64,000 bases of DNA from Candidatus Ruminococcus avistercoris (GCA_019120315.1 DWVJ01000041.1:1-64000), one strand, 5' to 3'. Shown: positions 1-8,955, numbered from the stretch's first letter. Made by a program: numbers and translations. Notes: a model not told the origin generated them from the letters alone.

Positions 1-64
1 TTTATAGTAAACATTATAATCCAATTTGTATTTCCAGTCAATCGGAACTGTAGAAATTTACAAT

Positions 65-421
65 TTATTTTCTCTTAATTGCCCATGCAATCAGAATAAA
101 TTCCACAATTTCCACGCCGATCGCCAGGGTAAACCAGATTTCGCCCTGTTTTCCAAAAATCTCCGCCACAAACCCGACCAGCAGAAAAATCAGCGCAAGA
201 CCAAAGCCTAAAAAGACGTATCCCGCCGTCCGGTAAGCTCTCTTTTTTTCCGCCTCGTCCATCTTGGTCAGATCCTTTTTCCCTCCCGACTGAGCCAGGT
301 CATAGACGTTGAGAGGAATTTTCCCCTTTTCCATAAAGGCCATAAAGCTTTTTTGAAAACATTTCCCGGCCGCCATCATACAGATCACGATCAAAATCAC
401 ATTGATAATCTGTGAATCCAT
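65..421 (-). CDS. small membrane protein, DUF3784-like, function unknown
   Basis: This 118-residue protein has an N-terminal hydrophobic segment (about residues 5-20), a polar central part rich in Lys/Asp/Glu, and two further membrane segments (about 68-86 and 95-114). The layout resembles small DUF3784-type membrane proteins of Clostridia, but that is an impression, not a match. It starts 1 bp after the stop of the larger membrane protein upstream, with GGGAG in front of the ATG, so the two are very likely co-transcribed. No catalytic motif is visible. The first 64 bases of the window, downstream of it, hold no gene that I can support. Confidence 0.7.
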   Translation of the reverse strand: MDSQIINVILIVICMMAAGKCFQKSFMAFMEKGKIPLNVYDLAQSGGKKDLTKMDEAEKKRAYRTAGYVFLGFGLALIFLLVGFVAEIFGKQGEIWFTLAIGVEIVEFILIAWAIKRK

Positions 422-422
422 C

Positions 423-1283
423 CTACTCTTCTCCCTTCTCCTTTTCTTCTTTTGTCCATTCCTTTTTTGCCGCCGCCAGATAATCCCGGCCGGCCGATTT
501 TCTGGAAGGCACCAGCCGCTTCACGATATTTCCTTTTCCTCTGTTTTTCACGTAGAAATACCCGATAAAAGAAAAGACCGCCGCGCCGATAAAATTCACC
601 AGCAGATCCTTCATAGTATCGATCAGTCCGATATCCAGATAACCTCCCAGCCCCAGCTTCTGTCCGTTCACCGCCGTATCCGTGATACCGCGAATCATAT
701 AGGGTACATTTCCCCCGTCCGGATCCAGCATCACGCTGCTGATGGTATGTACCACGGTATCTTTCTGCATATCCAGCAGGAAAAAACGATCCATGGCAAA
801 CTCGAAAAACTCCCACACCACACCGATCGTCATGGAAAAACAAAAAGCGACCACAGCGATAAAAACCGGCGACAGCGTAAACATCACCTTCTGATTTTCA
901 TTGAGCAGCACCACCAGAGAAAAACCGATGGCCGCCGCCAAAAAACCGTTGAGCGTATGCAAAATCGTGTCCCAAAAAGGAATCAATATATAGAATTCCT
1001 GAATTTCGCCCAGAATCTCCGCTGAAAAGATAAACAGCAAGATGATAATTTCCAACGCGGTCGGCAGTTCGATCCGAAAACTGACCTGAACCAGACTTGG
1101 AATAAACAGCAAAAGCAGCGTCAAAATTCCCAGAAATACATTTTCATAGTTACCGTTGAAAAACTGCCGGATCATCACCAGAATCACCAGAAAACGCAGT
1201 ATGGAAAATACCAGAAAGGAACTTCTGTGCTCCTTCAGCTCTTTTTTCATGGCGTTTGCCATGATATGAAATCTCTTTTTCAC
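423..1283 (-). CDS. polytopic membrane protein (DUF2238/YjdF-like)
   Basis: This 286-residue protein has about six to seven hydrophobic helices between residues 22 and 245 and a basic, Lys/Glu-rich C-terminal tail. Helices carrying the stretches WDTILHTLNGF and GVVWEFFEFAMD, with conserved His, Asp, Trp and Glu near the membrane, resemble the DUF2238 (YjdF) family of unknown function. The start is a GTG with GGAGGGG about 5 bases upstream; an in-frame ATG lies seven codons further in. It is the first gene of a two-gene minus-strand unit with the 118-residue protein. Its start region faces the plus-strand radical SAM gene. The family call is tentative. Confidence 0.7.
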   Translation of the reverse strand: MKKRFHIMANAMKKELKEHRSSFLVFSILRFLVILVMIRQFFNGNYENVFLGILTLLLLFIPSLVQVSFRIELPTALEIIILLFIFSAEILGEIQEFYILIPFWDTILHTLNGFLAAAIGFSLVVLLNENQKVMFTLSPVFIAVVAFCFSMTIGVVWEFFEFAMDRFFLLDMQKDTVVHTISSVMLDPDGGNVPYMIRGITDTAVNGQKLGLGGYLDIGLIDTMKDLLVNFIGAAVFSFIGYFYVKNRGKGNIVKRLVPSRKSAGRDYLAAAKKEWTKEEKEKGEE

Positions 1284-1367
1284 CCAGCCCCTCCGTTTCT
1301 TGCTTACAGACTTCCTTTTTACTTTCGGTTATACATTATACCATTTTTTCTTCTCCTGAGTTATCCG

Positions 1368-1429
1368 GAACATTTGTTCTTGCGCCGTTTCCTTTCCTGT
1401 GGTATGATTATTATATCGAACATATGTTC
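1368..1429 (+). promoter_or_regulatory. promoter with two LexA/DinR-type SOS boxes
   Basis: Two sites match GAAC-N4-GTTC, the Gram-positive LexA (DinR) core: 1368-1379 (GAACATTTGTTC) and 1418-1429 (GAACATATGTTC), with centres 50 bp apart. Between them lies a promoter: TTGCGC at 1380-1385, a 17-bp spacer, then TATGAT at 1403-1408 preceded by TGG (extended -10). One box abuts the -35 and the other sits at about +5. This placement suits repression by LexA. It predicts DNA-damage induction of the two genes that follow. Confidence 0.7.
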
Positions 1430-1459
1430 TTTTACTGTCTTTATAGATCGGAGGAAATT

Positions 1460-2902
1460 ATGACAGACTTTTACTGCAGTACAAAAACCGTGCGAAGGGA
1501 ACTCTCTCTGGAGGAAAAACTGCATATATTAGCCGACGCGGCAAAATACGATGTATCCTGCACCTCCAGCGGCTCTTCCCGGCGGGGAAAAACGGGATAT
1601 CTGGGCAATTCTGTCGCCGCCGGAATCTGCCATAGTTTCTCTGCAGACGGACGCTGTATCTCTCTGCTGAAAATTCTGTACAGCAACGAATGTATCTACG
1701 ACTGCCGCTACTGCGCCAGCCGCCGCTCCAACGACCGTCCCCGGGCCACCTTCACACCCGATGAAATCTGCCGCCTGACCATGGAATTTTACCGCCGCAA
1801 CTACATTGAGGGCCTGTTTTTAAGCTCCGGTATCTGCAAAAGTCCGGAGTATACCATGGAACAGATCTATCTGACCGTCCTGCGTCTGCGCCGCGTTTAC
1901 CGTTTCAACGGTTATATCCACGTAAAGGCCATTCCCCGCGCGCCAAAGGAACTGCTGACCATGACCGGTTTTCTGGCGGACCGTATGAGCGTCAACATGG
2001 AGCTGTCCGCCCAGGAAAATCTGGAAAAGCTGGCGCCCCATAAAACCTTTTCTTCCATCTTCCAGCCCATGAAACAGATTGCCGGCCAGATCGCCGCATC
2101 CCGTCTCTTTCTTGGAAAACCGGCGCGGATGGAGCGTCACCATGCCAATCGTTACCTGACAGGCAGTATCTTTGACAGGCCGTCTTTGGGCGACTCCCTC
2201 CCCGGGGAAACGCCCGGCGATTTTTCCCTGCAGCTCGCGAAAGAAAAAGCGCCCTTTGTTCCCGCGGGACAAAGTACGCAGATCATCGTCGGCGCCGCTG
2301 CGGAAAGCGATTACCAGCTGCTGCAGACTTCCCAGAATCTGTACCGCCGTTTCGATCTGAAACGGGTCTTCTATTCCGCCTATATCCCGGTCAATGAAGA
2401 TCCGCTGCTGCCCCCTCCCGACACCCAGGTGCCTCTGCTGCGGGAGCATCGCCTCTACCAGGCGGACTGGCTGCTGCGCTTTTACGGATTCCAGGCTGAA
2501 GAGCTGCTGACGCCTGATCGTCCCAATTTCAATCCGCTGCTGGACCCCAAATGCGACTGGGCCCTGCGTCATCTGGAACGGTTTCCTGTGGAAATTAATC
2601 AGGCCTCATTTGAGGAACTGCTGCGGGTGCCCGGAATCGGCACGAAATCTGCCTCGCGGATCGTGAACGCGCGCCGTTTCGGCTCGCTGGATTTCTCCCA
2701 CTTAAAAAAGATCGGCGTGGTACTGAAAAGGGCCGGATATTTTATCACCTGCGGCGGTTCTATGATGTTTTCGGTTCCGCTGGAAGAAAAGTTTCTCACC
2801 CGCCAGCTGACAATGGGCGAACAAAAGCAAAACTGGGAAATCAGCCACCCGCAGACCTGCCGCCAACTGTCCATCTTTGATATAGGAGGGATTTTACCGT
2901 GA
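1460..2902 (+). CDS. putative DNA modification/repair radical SAM protein
   Basis: This 480-residue protein has the radical SAM cluster motif C-x3-C-x2-C (C78, C82, C85 in CIYDCRYC) and a C-terminal helix-hairpin-helix DNA-binding motif (about residues 378-406, core VPGIGTKSASRI). This is the architecture of the family annotated as a putative DNA repair radical SAM protein (TIGR03916, rSAM_link_UDG). The ATG at 1460 is chosen because GGAGG lies just upstream; an in-frame codon at 1424 falls inside the SOS box and lacks a ribosome-binding site. The GTG of the next gene overlaps its stop, so the two are translationally coupled. The biochemical substrate of the family is unknown to me. The LexA-type boxes upstream support a DNA-damage role. 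Confidence 0.88.
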   Translation: MTDFYCSTKTVRRELSLEEKLHILADAAKYDVSCTSSGSSRRGKTGYLGNSVAAGICHSFSADGRCISLLKILYSNECIYDCRYCASRRSNDRPRATFTPDEICRLTMEFYRRNYIEGLFLSSGICKSPEYTMEQIYLTVLRLRRVYRFNGYIHVKAIPRAPKELLTMTGFLADRMSVNMELSAQENLEKLAPHKTFSSIFQPMKQIAGQIAASRLFLGKPARMERHHANRYLTGSIFDRPSLGDSLPGETPGDFSLQLAKEKAPFVPAGQSTQIIVGAAAESDYQLLQTSQNLYRRFDLKRVFYSAYIPVNEDPLLPPPDTQVPLLREHRLYQADWLLRFYGFQAEELLTPDRPNFNPLLDPKCDWALRHLERFPVEINQASFEELLRVPGIGTKSASRIVNARRFGSLDFSHLKKIGVVLKRAGYFITCGGSMMFSVPLEEKFLTRQLTMGEQKQNWEISHPQTCRQLSIFDIGGILP

Positions 2903-3675
2903 ACGCTTCACTATACGATACCACCGTATTTACCTGCAATGATAGTCTGGAATCTATGATGACCTGTATTTACGAAGCCTATGCCAGCCGTCTGGGACAT
3001 CGCCGTATCCGTCTGGAACTGGAGCCTGTCCGCCAGCCGGAACTTTTCTGCCGCTACCTTTCCGTAGAAACGGACGAAAAAAAGGCTTTTGCAGTCGTCC
3101 GTTCCATAAAGGAAAAGATTTCCGCAAAAGCCTGGCAGACCGTCTTTCAAACCGCCATGTCCTGGCGGCCAGACCGTCCGGATCTGATTTACCGCTTTCT
3201 CCTTCTTGGTTTCCATCACGGTCCGGCCGTTACCGATATGATGCAGTATGAGGCAGTCTCCCGGATTTATGATGTCAGCCGCAGCGTTTACCGCGAAGCT
3301 CACCTGTTCCGCGAGTTTATCCGTTTTGCCTGTACTTCACAAAATATCCTGGTCAGCCATATTGAGCCCAAGAGCAACATCCTATCTTTGACCGCACCGC
3401 ATTTTTGCGGCCGGATGCCCTCGGAAAACTGGATCATCCTGGATGACAACCGCAAACTGGCTGCCATACATCCCGCCGACCAGGATTTTTACCTGACTCA
3501 TGTCACAGACCGGGAACTGGCTCTCCTGAGGCAGACGGAAAAGGCTGACGCCTGCTCCGCCCTCTGGAAGGAATTTTTCCATTCTGTGTCCATCCAACAG
3601 CGGTACAATCCCCGCTGTCAGCGCAGTCTGATGCCGCTGCGGTACCGCCATCATATGACGGAATACCTGAAGTAG
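2899..3675 (+). CDS. TIGR03915/DUF4130 family putative DNA metabolism protein
   Basis: This 258-residue protein matches the family that is always paired with the radical SAM gene before it (TIGR03915, DUF4130). Recognisable stretches include VVRSIKEKI, DLIYRFLLLGF, a central R-E-x-H-x-F-x-E-F segment and a C-terminal PRCQRSLMPLRYR. In many bacteria this domain is fused to a uracil-DNA-glycosylase superfamily domain; here the protein ends after the DUF4130 part, so no glycosylase domain is present. It starts with GTG at 2899, overlapping the preceding stop by 4 bases. It converges on the DeoR-type gene, whose stop lies 2 bp away. I see no convincing terminator between them. Confidence 0.85.
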   Translation: MNASLYDTTVFTCNDSLESMMTCIYEAYASRLGHRRIRLELEPVRQPELFCRYLSVETDEKKAFAVVRSIKEKISAKAWQTVFQTAMSWRPDRPDLIYRFLLLGFHHGPAVTDMMQYEAVSRIYDVSRSVYREAHLFREFIRFACTSQNILVSHIEPKSNILSLTAPHFCGRMPSENWIILDDNRKLAAIHPADQDFYLTHVTDRELALLRQTEKADACSALWKEFFHSVSIQQRYNPRCQRSLMPLRYRHHMTEYLK

Positions 3676-3677
3676 AA

Positions 3678-4424
3678 TCAGGACACCTGAATCACATTTT
3701 CACACCGGCGGTATTCTTCATCCTTCAGCGCCGTAGTGATGATCCTGGCATCCCCAAAGGATCCAAATTTCACCATGGAGATTTTGGAAATTTTGGAACT
3801 GTCGCAGAGTACATAGCACTCGCTGCAGTGTTTCATGGAGTATTCCTTTACCTTGGCTTCCCGCACGCCGGGTGTGGTGAATCCCACTGTTTTCTCCACA
3901 CCGTTGGCGCCCCAGAATCCTCTGGTAAAATGATATTTTTCCAGGAAATCCAGCGCTTCCTCTCCCACGATCGCCTCCGTCACCGGCTTTAACTCTCCGC
4001 CTGCAAGATGAACCTGAAACCCTCTTGCCGCCAGTTTCCTGGCATGCATGATGGCGTTGGTCACAAACACCGCATGCTCCTGGGTCAGATAATCAATCAT
4101 ATGGCCCGTCGTGGTGCCGGAATCCAGATAAACCATATCCCCCGCCTTGATCAAAGACGCCGCATACCTGGCAATCCGGTTTTTTTCATCCCGGTTGATA
4201 TCCTCCCTTATCTCCACAAAGGAATCGTTATGCAGCCCGCTGTTGCGGATGGCAATGGCGCCTCCGTGAACCTTGGTCAGCAGCCCCTTGCGGTCCAGCA
4301 CATTTAAATCTCTGCGGATAGTGGATTCAGAAATTCCCAGCCGCTCGATTAATTCCTGAATCTGCATACTTCCTCTGCTCTCCACCAGTCTTACAATTTC
4401 TTCCATCCTTTCTTCAACCAGCAT
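3678..4424 (-). CDS. DeoR-family transcriptional regulator
   Basis: This 248-residue protein has an N-terminal winged helix-turn-helix (about residues 15-55; core ISESTIRRDL, then KVHGGA) and a DeoR C-terminal sugar-phosphate sensor domain (GTTTGHMIDYL, the LAGGELK stretch, then GANGV). Members usually repress sugar or nucleoside catabolic operons and are induced by a phosphorylated intermediate. I chose the ATG at 4424, which has GGGGAG seven bases upstream. The open frame runs to 4718, but that part lies inside the aminotransferase gene and has no family sequence. It follows the aminotransferase by 26 bp and is probably in its operon; its target cannot be told from the context. Confidence 0.87.
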   Translation of the reverse strand: MLVEERMEEIVRLVESRGSMQIQELIERLGISESTIRRDLNVLDRKGLLTKVHGGAIAIRNSGLHNDSFVEIREDINRDEKNRIARYAASLIKAGDMVYLDSGTTTGHMIDYLTQEHAVFVTNAIMHARKLAARGFQVHLAGGELKPVTEAIVGEEALDFLEKYHFTRGFWGANGVEKTVGFTTPGVREAKVKEYSMKHCSECYVLCDSSKISKISMVKFGSFGDARIITTALKDEEYRRCENVIQVS

Positions 4425-4450
4425 AAATATTCTCCCCATTTTATCTGCGT

Positions 4451-5638
4451 TTATTTTTCCACGGAAAACAGGCCGCTTTTTTTCACTGCATTGGCAGCCT
4501 CCCTTATCACATCTTCCTCCTGAACCAGCGCGATGCGCACATACCCTTCTCCTGACGGTCCAAAAGCGCTCCCCGGCGTGACGATCACGCCGGCTTTTTC
4601 CAATAAATCCTTTACAAACTCCAAAGAAGACTGATAGGTGGCCGGAATCGGCGCCCACACAAACATGGTGGCCGGCGACCGGTCCATCTTCCATCCTGCC
4701 TCTGACATACTGCTGCACAAACAGTCCCTTCTCCTTTTGTAAGCCTCCCTCGTCGTTTTGACACAGGATTGATCCCCTGTAATCGCCGCGATGGCCGCTT
4801 TTTGAACAGGCAGAAACATACCGTAATCCATGTTGGATTTCAGCATACTCAAATGCTCCACCACCTGCGCATTTCCCAGACAGAAACCGATCCTGGCCCC
4901 AGCCAGCCCATAGGTTTTGGACAGAGAATTAAACTCCACGCCCACATCCTTCGCCCCAGGATAAGAAAGAAAACTTCTTCCCGGTTTATCACTGTCAAAA
5001 ATCAGTTCGCTGTAAGCATTGTCATGAAGCACGATAATATCATATTTTCTGGCAAAGGCAATCAGTTTTTCGTAAAACCAGTCCGGCGCCGTCGCCGCCG
5101 TGGGATTATTGGGATAGGAAACCACCATCAGTTTCGCCTTTTTGGCATCCTCCTCGTCAATATCATCCAAATCGATCAGGTATTGATTTTCCTTTTTCAG
5201 CGGCATATAAACCAGCCTTGCTCCGGCGATCCTGGGACCGTCTCCGAAAACCGGATAACAGGGATCCGGGACCAGAACCGTATCGCCCGGATCCACAATG
5301 GACAGACAGATATGAGCCAGCCCTTCCTGCGATCCCAAAAGCGAGGTGATCTCCCGGTCCGGGTTTAAGTTTACCTGATACCGTCTCTGATACCACTGCG
5401 CCACAGCCTGATGCAGTTCATCCAGATCCTTGATGGCATACACATAATTTTTCTCATCTTTGGCCGCCTCCACCAGCGCCGAAATCACATGGGGCGCCGG
5501 AGGGATATTGGGCGTGCCGATACTTAAATCGATCACCCTTTCCCCCTGTTTTTCTTTTTCCTGCCGCATTTTCGCCAGAATGGTGAACACACTTTCACCA
5601 AACATATCCATTCGTTTCGCAAATTCCAACGGTTTCAC
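4451..5638 (-). CDS. PLP-dependent aminotransferase, class I/II
   Basis: This 395-residue fold-type I aminotransferase has the pyridoxal-phosphate lysine in SLSKTYGLAGARIGF (about residue 240), the substrate-binding region YPNNPTAA, and a C-terminal Arg region (GSAFGPSGEGYVRIAL). It resembles LL-diaminopimelate/aspartate-type aminotransferases found in Clostridia, but the substrate cannot be assigned from sequence alone. Its ATG overlaps the stop of the upstream DUF5662 gene by 4 bp, indicating translational coupling, and a DeoR regulator follows. The group exoA-GH13-DUF5662-aminotransferase-deoR reads as one transcription unit of unrelated functions. Confidence 0.85.
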   Translation of the reverse strand: MKPLEFAKRMDMFGESVFTILAKMRQEKEKQGERVIDLSIGTPNIPPAPHVISALVEAAKDEKNYVYAIKDLDELHQAVAQWYQRRYQVNLNPDREITSLLGSQEGLAHICLSIVDPGDTVLVPDPCYPVFGDGPRIAGARLVYMPLKKENQYLIDLDDIDEEDAKKAKLMVVSYPNNPTAATAPDWFYEKLIAFARKYDIIVLHDNAYSELIFDSDKPGRSFLSYPGAKDVGVEFNSLSKTYGLAGARIGFCLGNAQVVEHLSMLKSNMDYGMFLPVQKAAIAAITGDQSCVKTTREAYKRRRDCLCSSMSEAGWKMDRSPATMFVWAPIPATYQSSLEFVKDLLEKAGVIVTPGSAFGPSGEGYVRIALVQEEDVIREAANAVKKSGLFSVEK

Positions 5639-6171
5639 TCCCCTTTTAAAAATCGGTATTTTATATAATGCAGAGTATAGTCTTCTCCCTTTTTCGCCAA
5701 CATACGCAGCAGAAACTCCATCTGCTTTTTCGTCTCCTTATGCACGAACCAGAGCCGGTCTCTTCCTTTCAGGTAATACTGCCACGGAGCCTGATCCGTG
5801 TAGGAATCCCCGGCATACGTCCGGCAGGCGCTGATCCGATCCATGATCATCTCCGCCACGTATCTTCTTGGCATCCTCATCCCGGTTATGATCGTCTTAC
5901 AGTCTCCTCCGTAATCGATCCAATATTCATAATGATGCTTGTTTCTTCCTTTGTGATGCAGCCAGGAGGTGGACATTCCCAGCGCTTCCCGCTCCGCATT
6001 GTTAGGGCTTCTGTTTCCCTGGTAGTAACGGCAGCCCACACGAAACTCGGTCCAGGAATATTTGGAAAGATCGTGACATAGTCCCTGGCGGTACAGACCG
6101 ATGCGGAAACAGTACTGCATCACCAGAATCTTATGTTTTGTAATTGTTTTAAAATGTTTCCAGATATACAT
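5635..6171 (-). CDS. DUF5662 family protein
   Basis: This 178-residue protein is rich in His, Trp, Tyr and Arg. It carries H-x3-RIGLYRQGLCHDLSKYS-like features at residues 20-45 and HHKGRNKHHYEYW at about 73-85, typical of the DUF5662 family found in Firmicutes and phages. The spaced His/Asp residues (CHDLSKY, HHKGRNKHH) look like a metal site of HD-domain style, but no activity is established. It lies between a GH13-like gene (10 bp upstream) and the aminotransferase (4-bp overlap), so it is part of the same minus-strand unit. Confidence 0.75.
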   Translation of the reverse strand: MYIWKHFKTITKHKILVMQYCFRIGLYRQGLCHDLSKYSWTEFRVGCRYYQGNRSPNNAEREALGMSTSWLHHKGRNKHHYEYWIDYGGDCKTIITGMRMPRRYVAEMIMDRISACRTYAGDSYTDQAPWQYYLKGRDRLWFVHKETKKQMEFLLRMLAKKGEDYTLHYIKYRFLKGE

Positions 6172-6181
6172 GATTTCATCC

Positions 6182-8116
6182 TCATCTTCCCACTAAGATC
6201 ATCACCGTTCTGGGAGGCACGGTCAGTTCCTTCTCCTCCCCGAACTCCTGGTATTCTCCGTAAAAACCGCAGCATTTTTCATCCGAGGTATCCGCCGCGG
6301 CGTACCATTTTCTTTCCTCCGGAAGGTGGGGCAGCGCAAAGCTTTTCTCTTCCCAGTACATATTGTAAGCGATATAAATATAATCGTCGCTTTTTCCCTC
6401 CTGCGTCTGCGCATATTCGCCGCAGTACATCATACCGATGCTTCTGCTGTCCCGGTCCATGGCGGAAAACCAGGCCCGCTCGCTGTGATAGGAAAGCTCC
6501 GGCGAACCCAAAGACTTGTAGTCCGTATCGCGGATCGGCCGGTCCAGATGAAGGATCGGATGGGCTTTGCGAAATGCAATGGCACATTTTACAAACTCCA
6601 GCATCTCTTGTGCGCTTTTGTTCTGGTTCCAGTCCGTCCAGCCCACAGGGTTATCCTGGCACCAGGCGTTATTATTGCCTCCCTGGCTGTTTCCCGTCTC
6701 ATCGCCAGCATAGATCATGGGACTTCCCTGACTCATCAAAAGCATGAGAAAGGCATTTTTCATCTGCCGTTTTCGCAGCGCCAGCACCGCCTGTTTCCTG
6801 GTACTGCCTTCCACCCCGCAGTTCCAGCTCTCATTCTCTTTTCTCCCGTCCCGGTTGTTCTCCCCGTTGGCTTCATTGTGTTTTTCGTTATAGGAAACAG
6901 CGTCCGCCAGTGTGAAACCATCCTGGCATGCCAGGTAATTGATGATCCCGCAATAGGGCGAGTTCTGCCGGTTATGCCAGATAAATCCGGCCACCTGATC
7001 TTCATTTCCTTTCAGGAAACGACGGGCCGTCCCCATAAATTCTCCGCTGCTTGCCGCCAGCGTCCTGCGCTGCGGCTCTTTTCCCCGGTAAATTTTCTGT
7101 ACGTCAAATCCCGAACTGATGATTTTCACTTCGCACAGCAGTTCATCCCCGGCAACCAGATCTGAAGGAACCGCCGCCCCCACCAGGTGAAAGCCGTCCA
7201 CATGGTAAGTCATCATCCAGTAGCGCAGAATCGTAATAATCCAGGCCGGCGGAAAGTTTTCTTCAAAATAAAATTCCATGATCACTTCCATCCCCGCCCG
7301 GTGAAAACTGTCCACACAGTCCTGAAACTCTTTCATGGCGTCCCCTCCTGCACAGTAGGAAGCCTTCGGCGCGCAGTAAAAACCGCCGGTATAACCCCAG
7401 TAATTGACCCGCTGCTTTTCTTTTTCCGGCTGCTGCGCCGTCACAAAATCCTGCGGCAGAAGATCCTTCGGTATCCTGGACGCCGCTTTCTTTTGCTGTT
7501 CCTTTACCGGCGTCAGTTCCAGAAAATCATAGGCCGGCATCAGTTCCACGGAAGTGACGCCCAGTTCCTGCAGATAGGGAATCTTTTCTTTCAATCCGGC
7601 AAAAGTTCCTTTTTTTGCCGTGCGTGACTGCCGGCCTGCGGTAAATCCTCTCACATGGAGCTTATAAAGTATCATTTCCGAATAGGGAATGAACACGCCG
7701 GGCACGTCCGACGGAAGGAACTCTTCTTTTCCCGGAAGAATCCCCCGCACACGATCATCCCCTTCTCTTTCCGATGCAGCGTATTTCTCTCTTCCGGTCA
7801 GCGCCGCCGCCCAGGGATCTGTGACTGTCCTTTCACCGCATCTGTAATTATAAAAAACAGCGCCGTCGCCCAGCCCCTCTATCCAGACGGAGAACACCTT
7901 CCCGGTACGAAATTCATCCGAGAGGGGAATCTCTTTGAAAACCTTCCCGTTTTTCATCCGATACAGCAAAAGACTGGTCTTACATCCGCTCTCTTCCTGC
8001 AGAAAGGAAAAATTGCATCCGTTCTCCCAGCGGTATGCGCCCGGTATCTGCGGATAACCTTTTTTTATCTTCAGCCCTTTTGCCGCTCTTTGCAATTGTG
8101 TATCATTTTTCACCAT
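6182..8116 (-). CDS. GH13-like glycogen-debranching paralogue, predicted catalytically inactive
   Basis: This 644-residue protein follows the glycogen-debranching/pullulanase (GH13, GlgX-like) plan: an N-terminal CBM48-like beta domain (about 20-105), a TIM-barrel start (YKLHVRGFT at 151-159), and late barrel parts HNEANGENNRDG (413-424) and GDETGNSQGGNNNAWCQDN (471-489). The catalytic core is altered. The usual DGFRFD is DGFHLV (307-312), so the nucleophile Asp is Val312 and the Arg is His310. The usual CHDG is CQDG (397-400). Region I reads EFYFEEN instead of a DVVYNH-type sequence. The loop between regions I and II, which normally carries the GCGN segment, is missing. The frame is intact and GGAGG precedes the ATG. 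It is probably a pseudoenzyme or carbohydrate-binding paralogue. Confidence 0.82.
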   Translation of the reverse strand: MVKNDTQLQRAAKGLKIKKGYPQIPGAYRWENGCNFSFLQEESGCKTSLLLYRMKNGKVFKEIPLSDEFRTGKVFSVWIEGLGDGAVFYNYRCGERTVTDPWAAALTGREKYAASEREGDDRVRGILPGKEEFLPSDVPGVFIPYSEMILYKLHVRGFTAGRQSRTAKKGTFAGLKEKIPYLQELGVTSVELMPAYDFLELTPVKEQQKKAASRIPKDLLPQDFVTAQQPEKEKQRVNYWGYTGGFYCAPKASYCAGGDAMKEFQDCVDSFHRAGMEVIMEFYFEENFPPAWIITILRYWMMTYHVDGFHLVGAAVPSDLVAGDELLCEVKIISSGFDVQKIYRGKEPQRRTLAASSGEFMGTARRFLKGNEDQVAGFIWHNRQNSPYCGIINYLACQDGFTLADAVSYNEKHNEANGENNRDGRKENESWNCGVEGSTRKQAVLALRKRQMKNAFLMLLMSQGSPMIYAGDETGNSQGGNNNAWCQDNPVGWTDWNQNKSAQEMLEFVKCAIAFRKAHPILHLDRPIRDTDYKSLGSPELSYHSERAWFSAMDRDSRSIGMMYCGEYAQTQEGKSDDYIYIAYNMYWEEKSFALPHLPEERKWYAAADTSDEKCCGFYGEYQEFGEEKELTVPPRTVMILVGR

Positions 8117-8155
8117 CCACTTTCCTCCGTATCCTCGTTCTCCTGTCTTTTTGTC

Positions 8156-8911
8156 CTACAGATCGAGATCCAGTTCCACCGGACAATGATCGGATCCCAT
8201 GATGTCCGTATGGATTTTTGCGTCTTTCAGGCAGTCCTTCAGTCTCTCTGAAACGCAGAAATAATCGATACGCCATCCCGCGTTTTTTTCCCTGGCTCGG
8301 AACCGATAGGACCACCAGGAATAAACCTGTTCCGTATCTGGATAAAAATAGCGGAACGTATCGATATACCCGTGTTCCAAAAGAGTGGAAAACTTCTGTC
8401 TTTCTTCATCCGTAAAGCCGGCGTTCCTGCGGTTTGTTTTAGGATTTTTCAGATCGATTTCTTTATGAGCCACATTGAGATCTCCGCAGAAAATAACCGG
8501 TTTTTTCTCATTCAGGCCGTCCAGATAAGAAAGGAAAGCATCCTCCCACTCCATCCGATAAGAAAGACGTGCCAGTTCATTCTGAGAATTCGGCGTATAG
8601 ACGGTTACCAGGTAATACCCCGGATACTCCAGGGTAATCACCCGTCCTTCCTGATCGTGCTCTTCTTGGTTGATTCCGCAGCTTACCGCCAGCGGTTCCT
8701 CCTTGGCAAAAACAGCCGTGCCGGAATATCCTTTCTTCATAGCATAATTCCAGTACTGATAATATCCCGGCAGATCCATCTGAATCTGCCCCTCCTGCAG
8801 CTTGCTCTCCTGTATACAGAAAATATCCGCGTCAAGCTGCCGAAATACATCCATAAATCCTTTATTCACACAGGCTCTCAGTCCGTTGACATTCCAGGAA
8901 ATCAGTTTCAT
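8156..8911 (-). CDS. exoA: exodeoxyribonuclease III (AP endonuclease)
   Basis: This 251-residue Mg-dependent exonuclease III repairs abasic sites and 3'-blocked ends in base-excision repair. Visible family motifs are the start [23 protein letters not shown] (metal Glu), [48 protein letters not shown] and a terminal [11 protein letters not shown]. The ATG at 8911 is chosen because the family begins MKLISWN and GGAGG lies 5 bases upstream; the open frame extends 15 codons further without homology. A strong promoter lies upstream inside the end of the decarboxylase gene. It leads the exoA-GH13-DUF5662-aminotransferase-deoR unit. Confidence 0.95.
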   Translation of the reverse strand: MKLISWNVNGLRACVNKGFMDVFRQLDADIFCIQESKLQEGQIQMDLPGYYQYWNYAMKKGYSGTAVFAKEEPLAVSCGINQEEHDQEGRVITLEYPGYYLVTVYTPNSQNELARLSYRMEWEDAFLSYLDGLNEKKPVIFCGDLNVAHKEIDLKNPKTNRRNAGFTDEERQKFSTLLEHGYIDTFRYFYPDTEQVYSWWSYRFRAREKNAGWRIDYFCVSERLKDCLKDAKIHTDIMGSDHCPVELDLDL

Positions 8912-8955
8912 TTTAGCCTCCTGCTCTACACCTATTTTTTCATTCCTATAAGCCA

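Noticed and set aside
3660-3710. Short hairpin between the convergent DUF4130 and DeoR genes
   Set aside because: Only about 5 bp of stem inside the DeoR coding end and no clean T-tract; not a convincing terminator.
4425-4718. N-terminal extension of the DeoR frame
   Set aside because: It overlaps the aminotransferase gene in another frame and has no homology; GGGGAG before 4424 gives the start.
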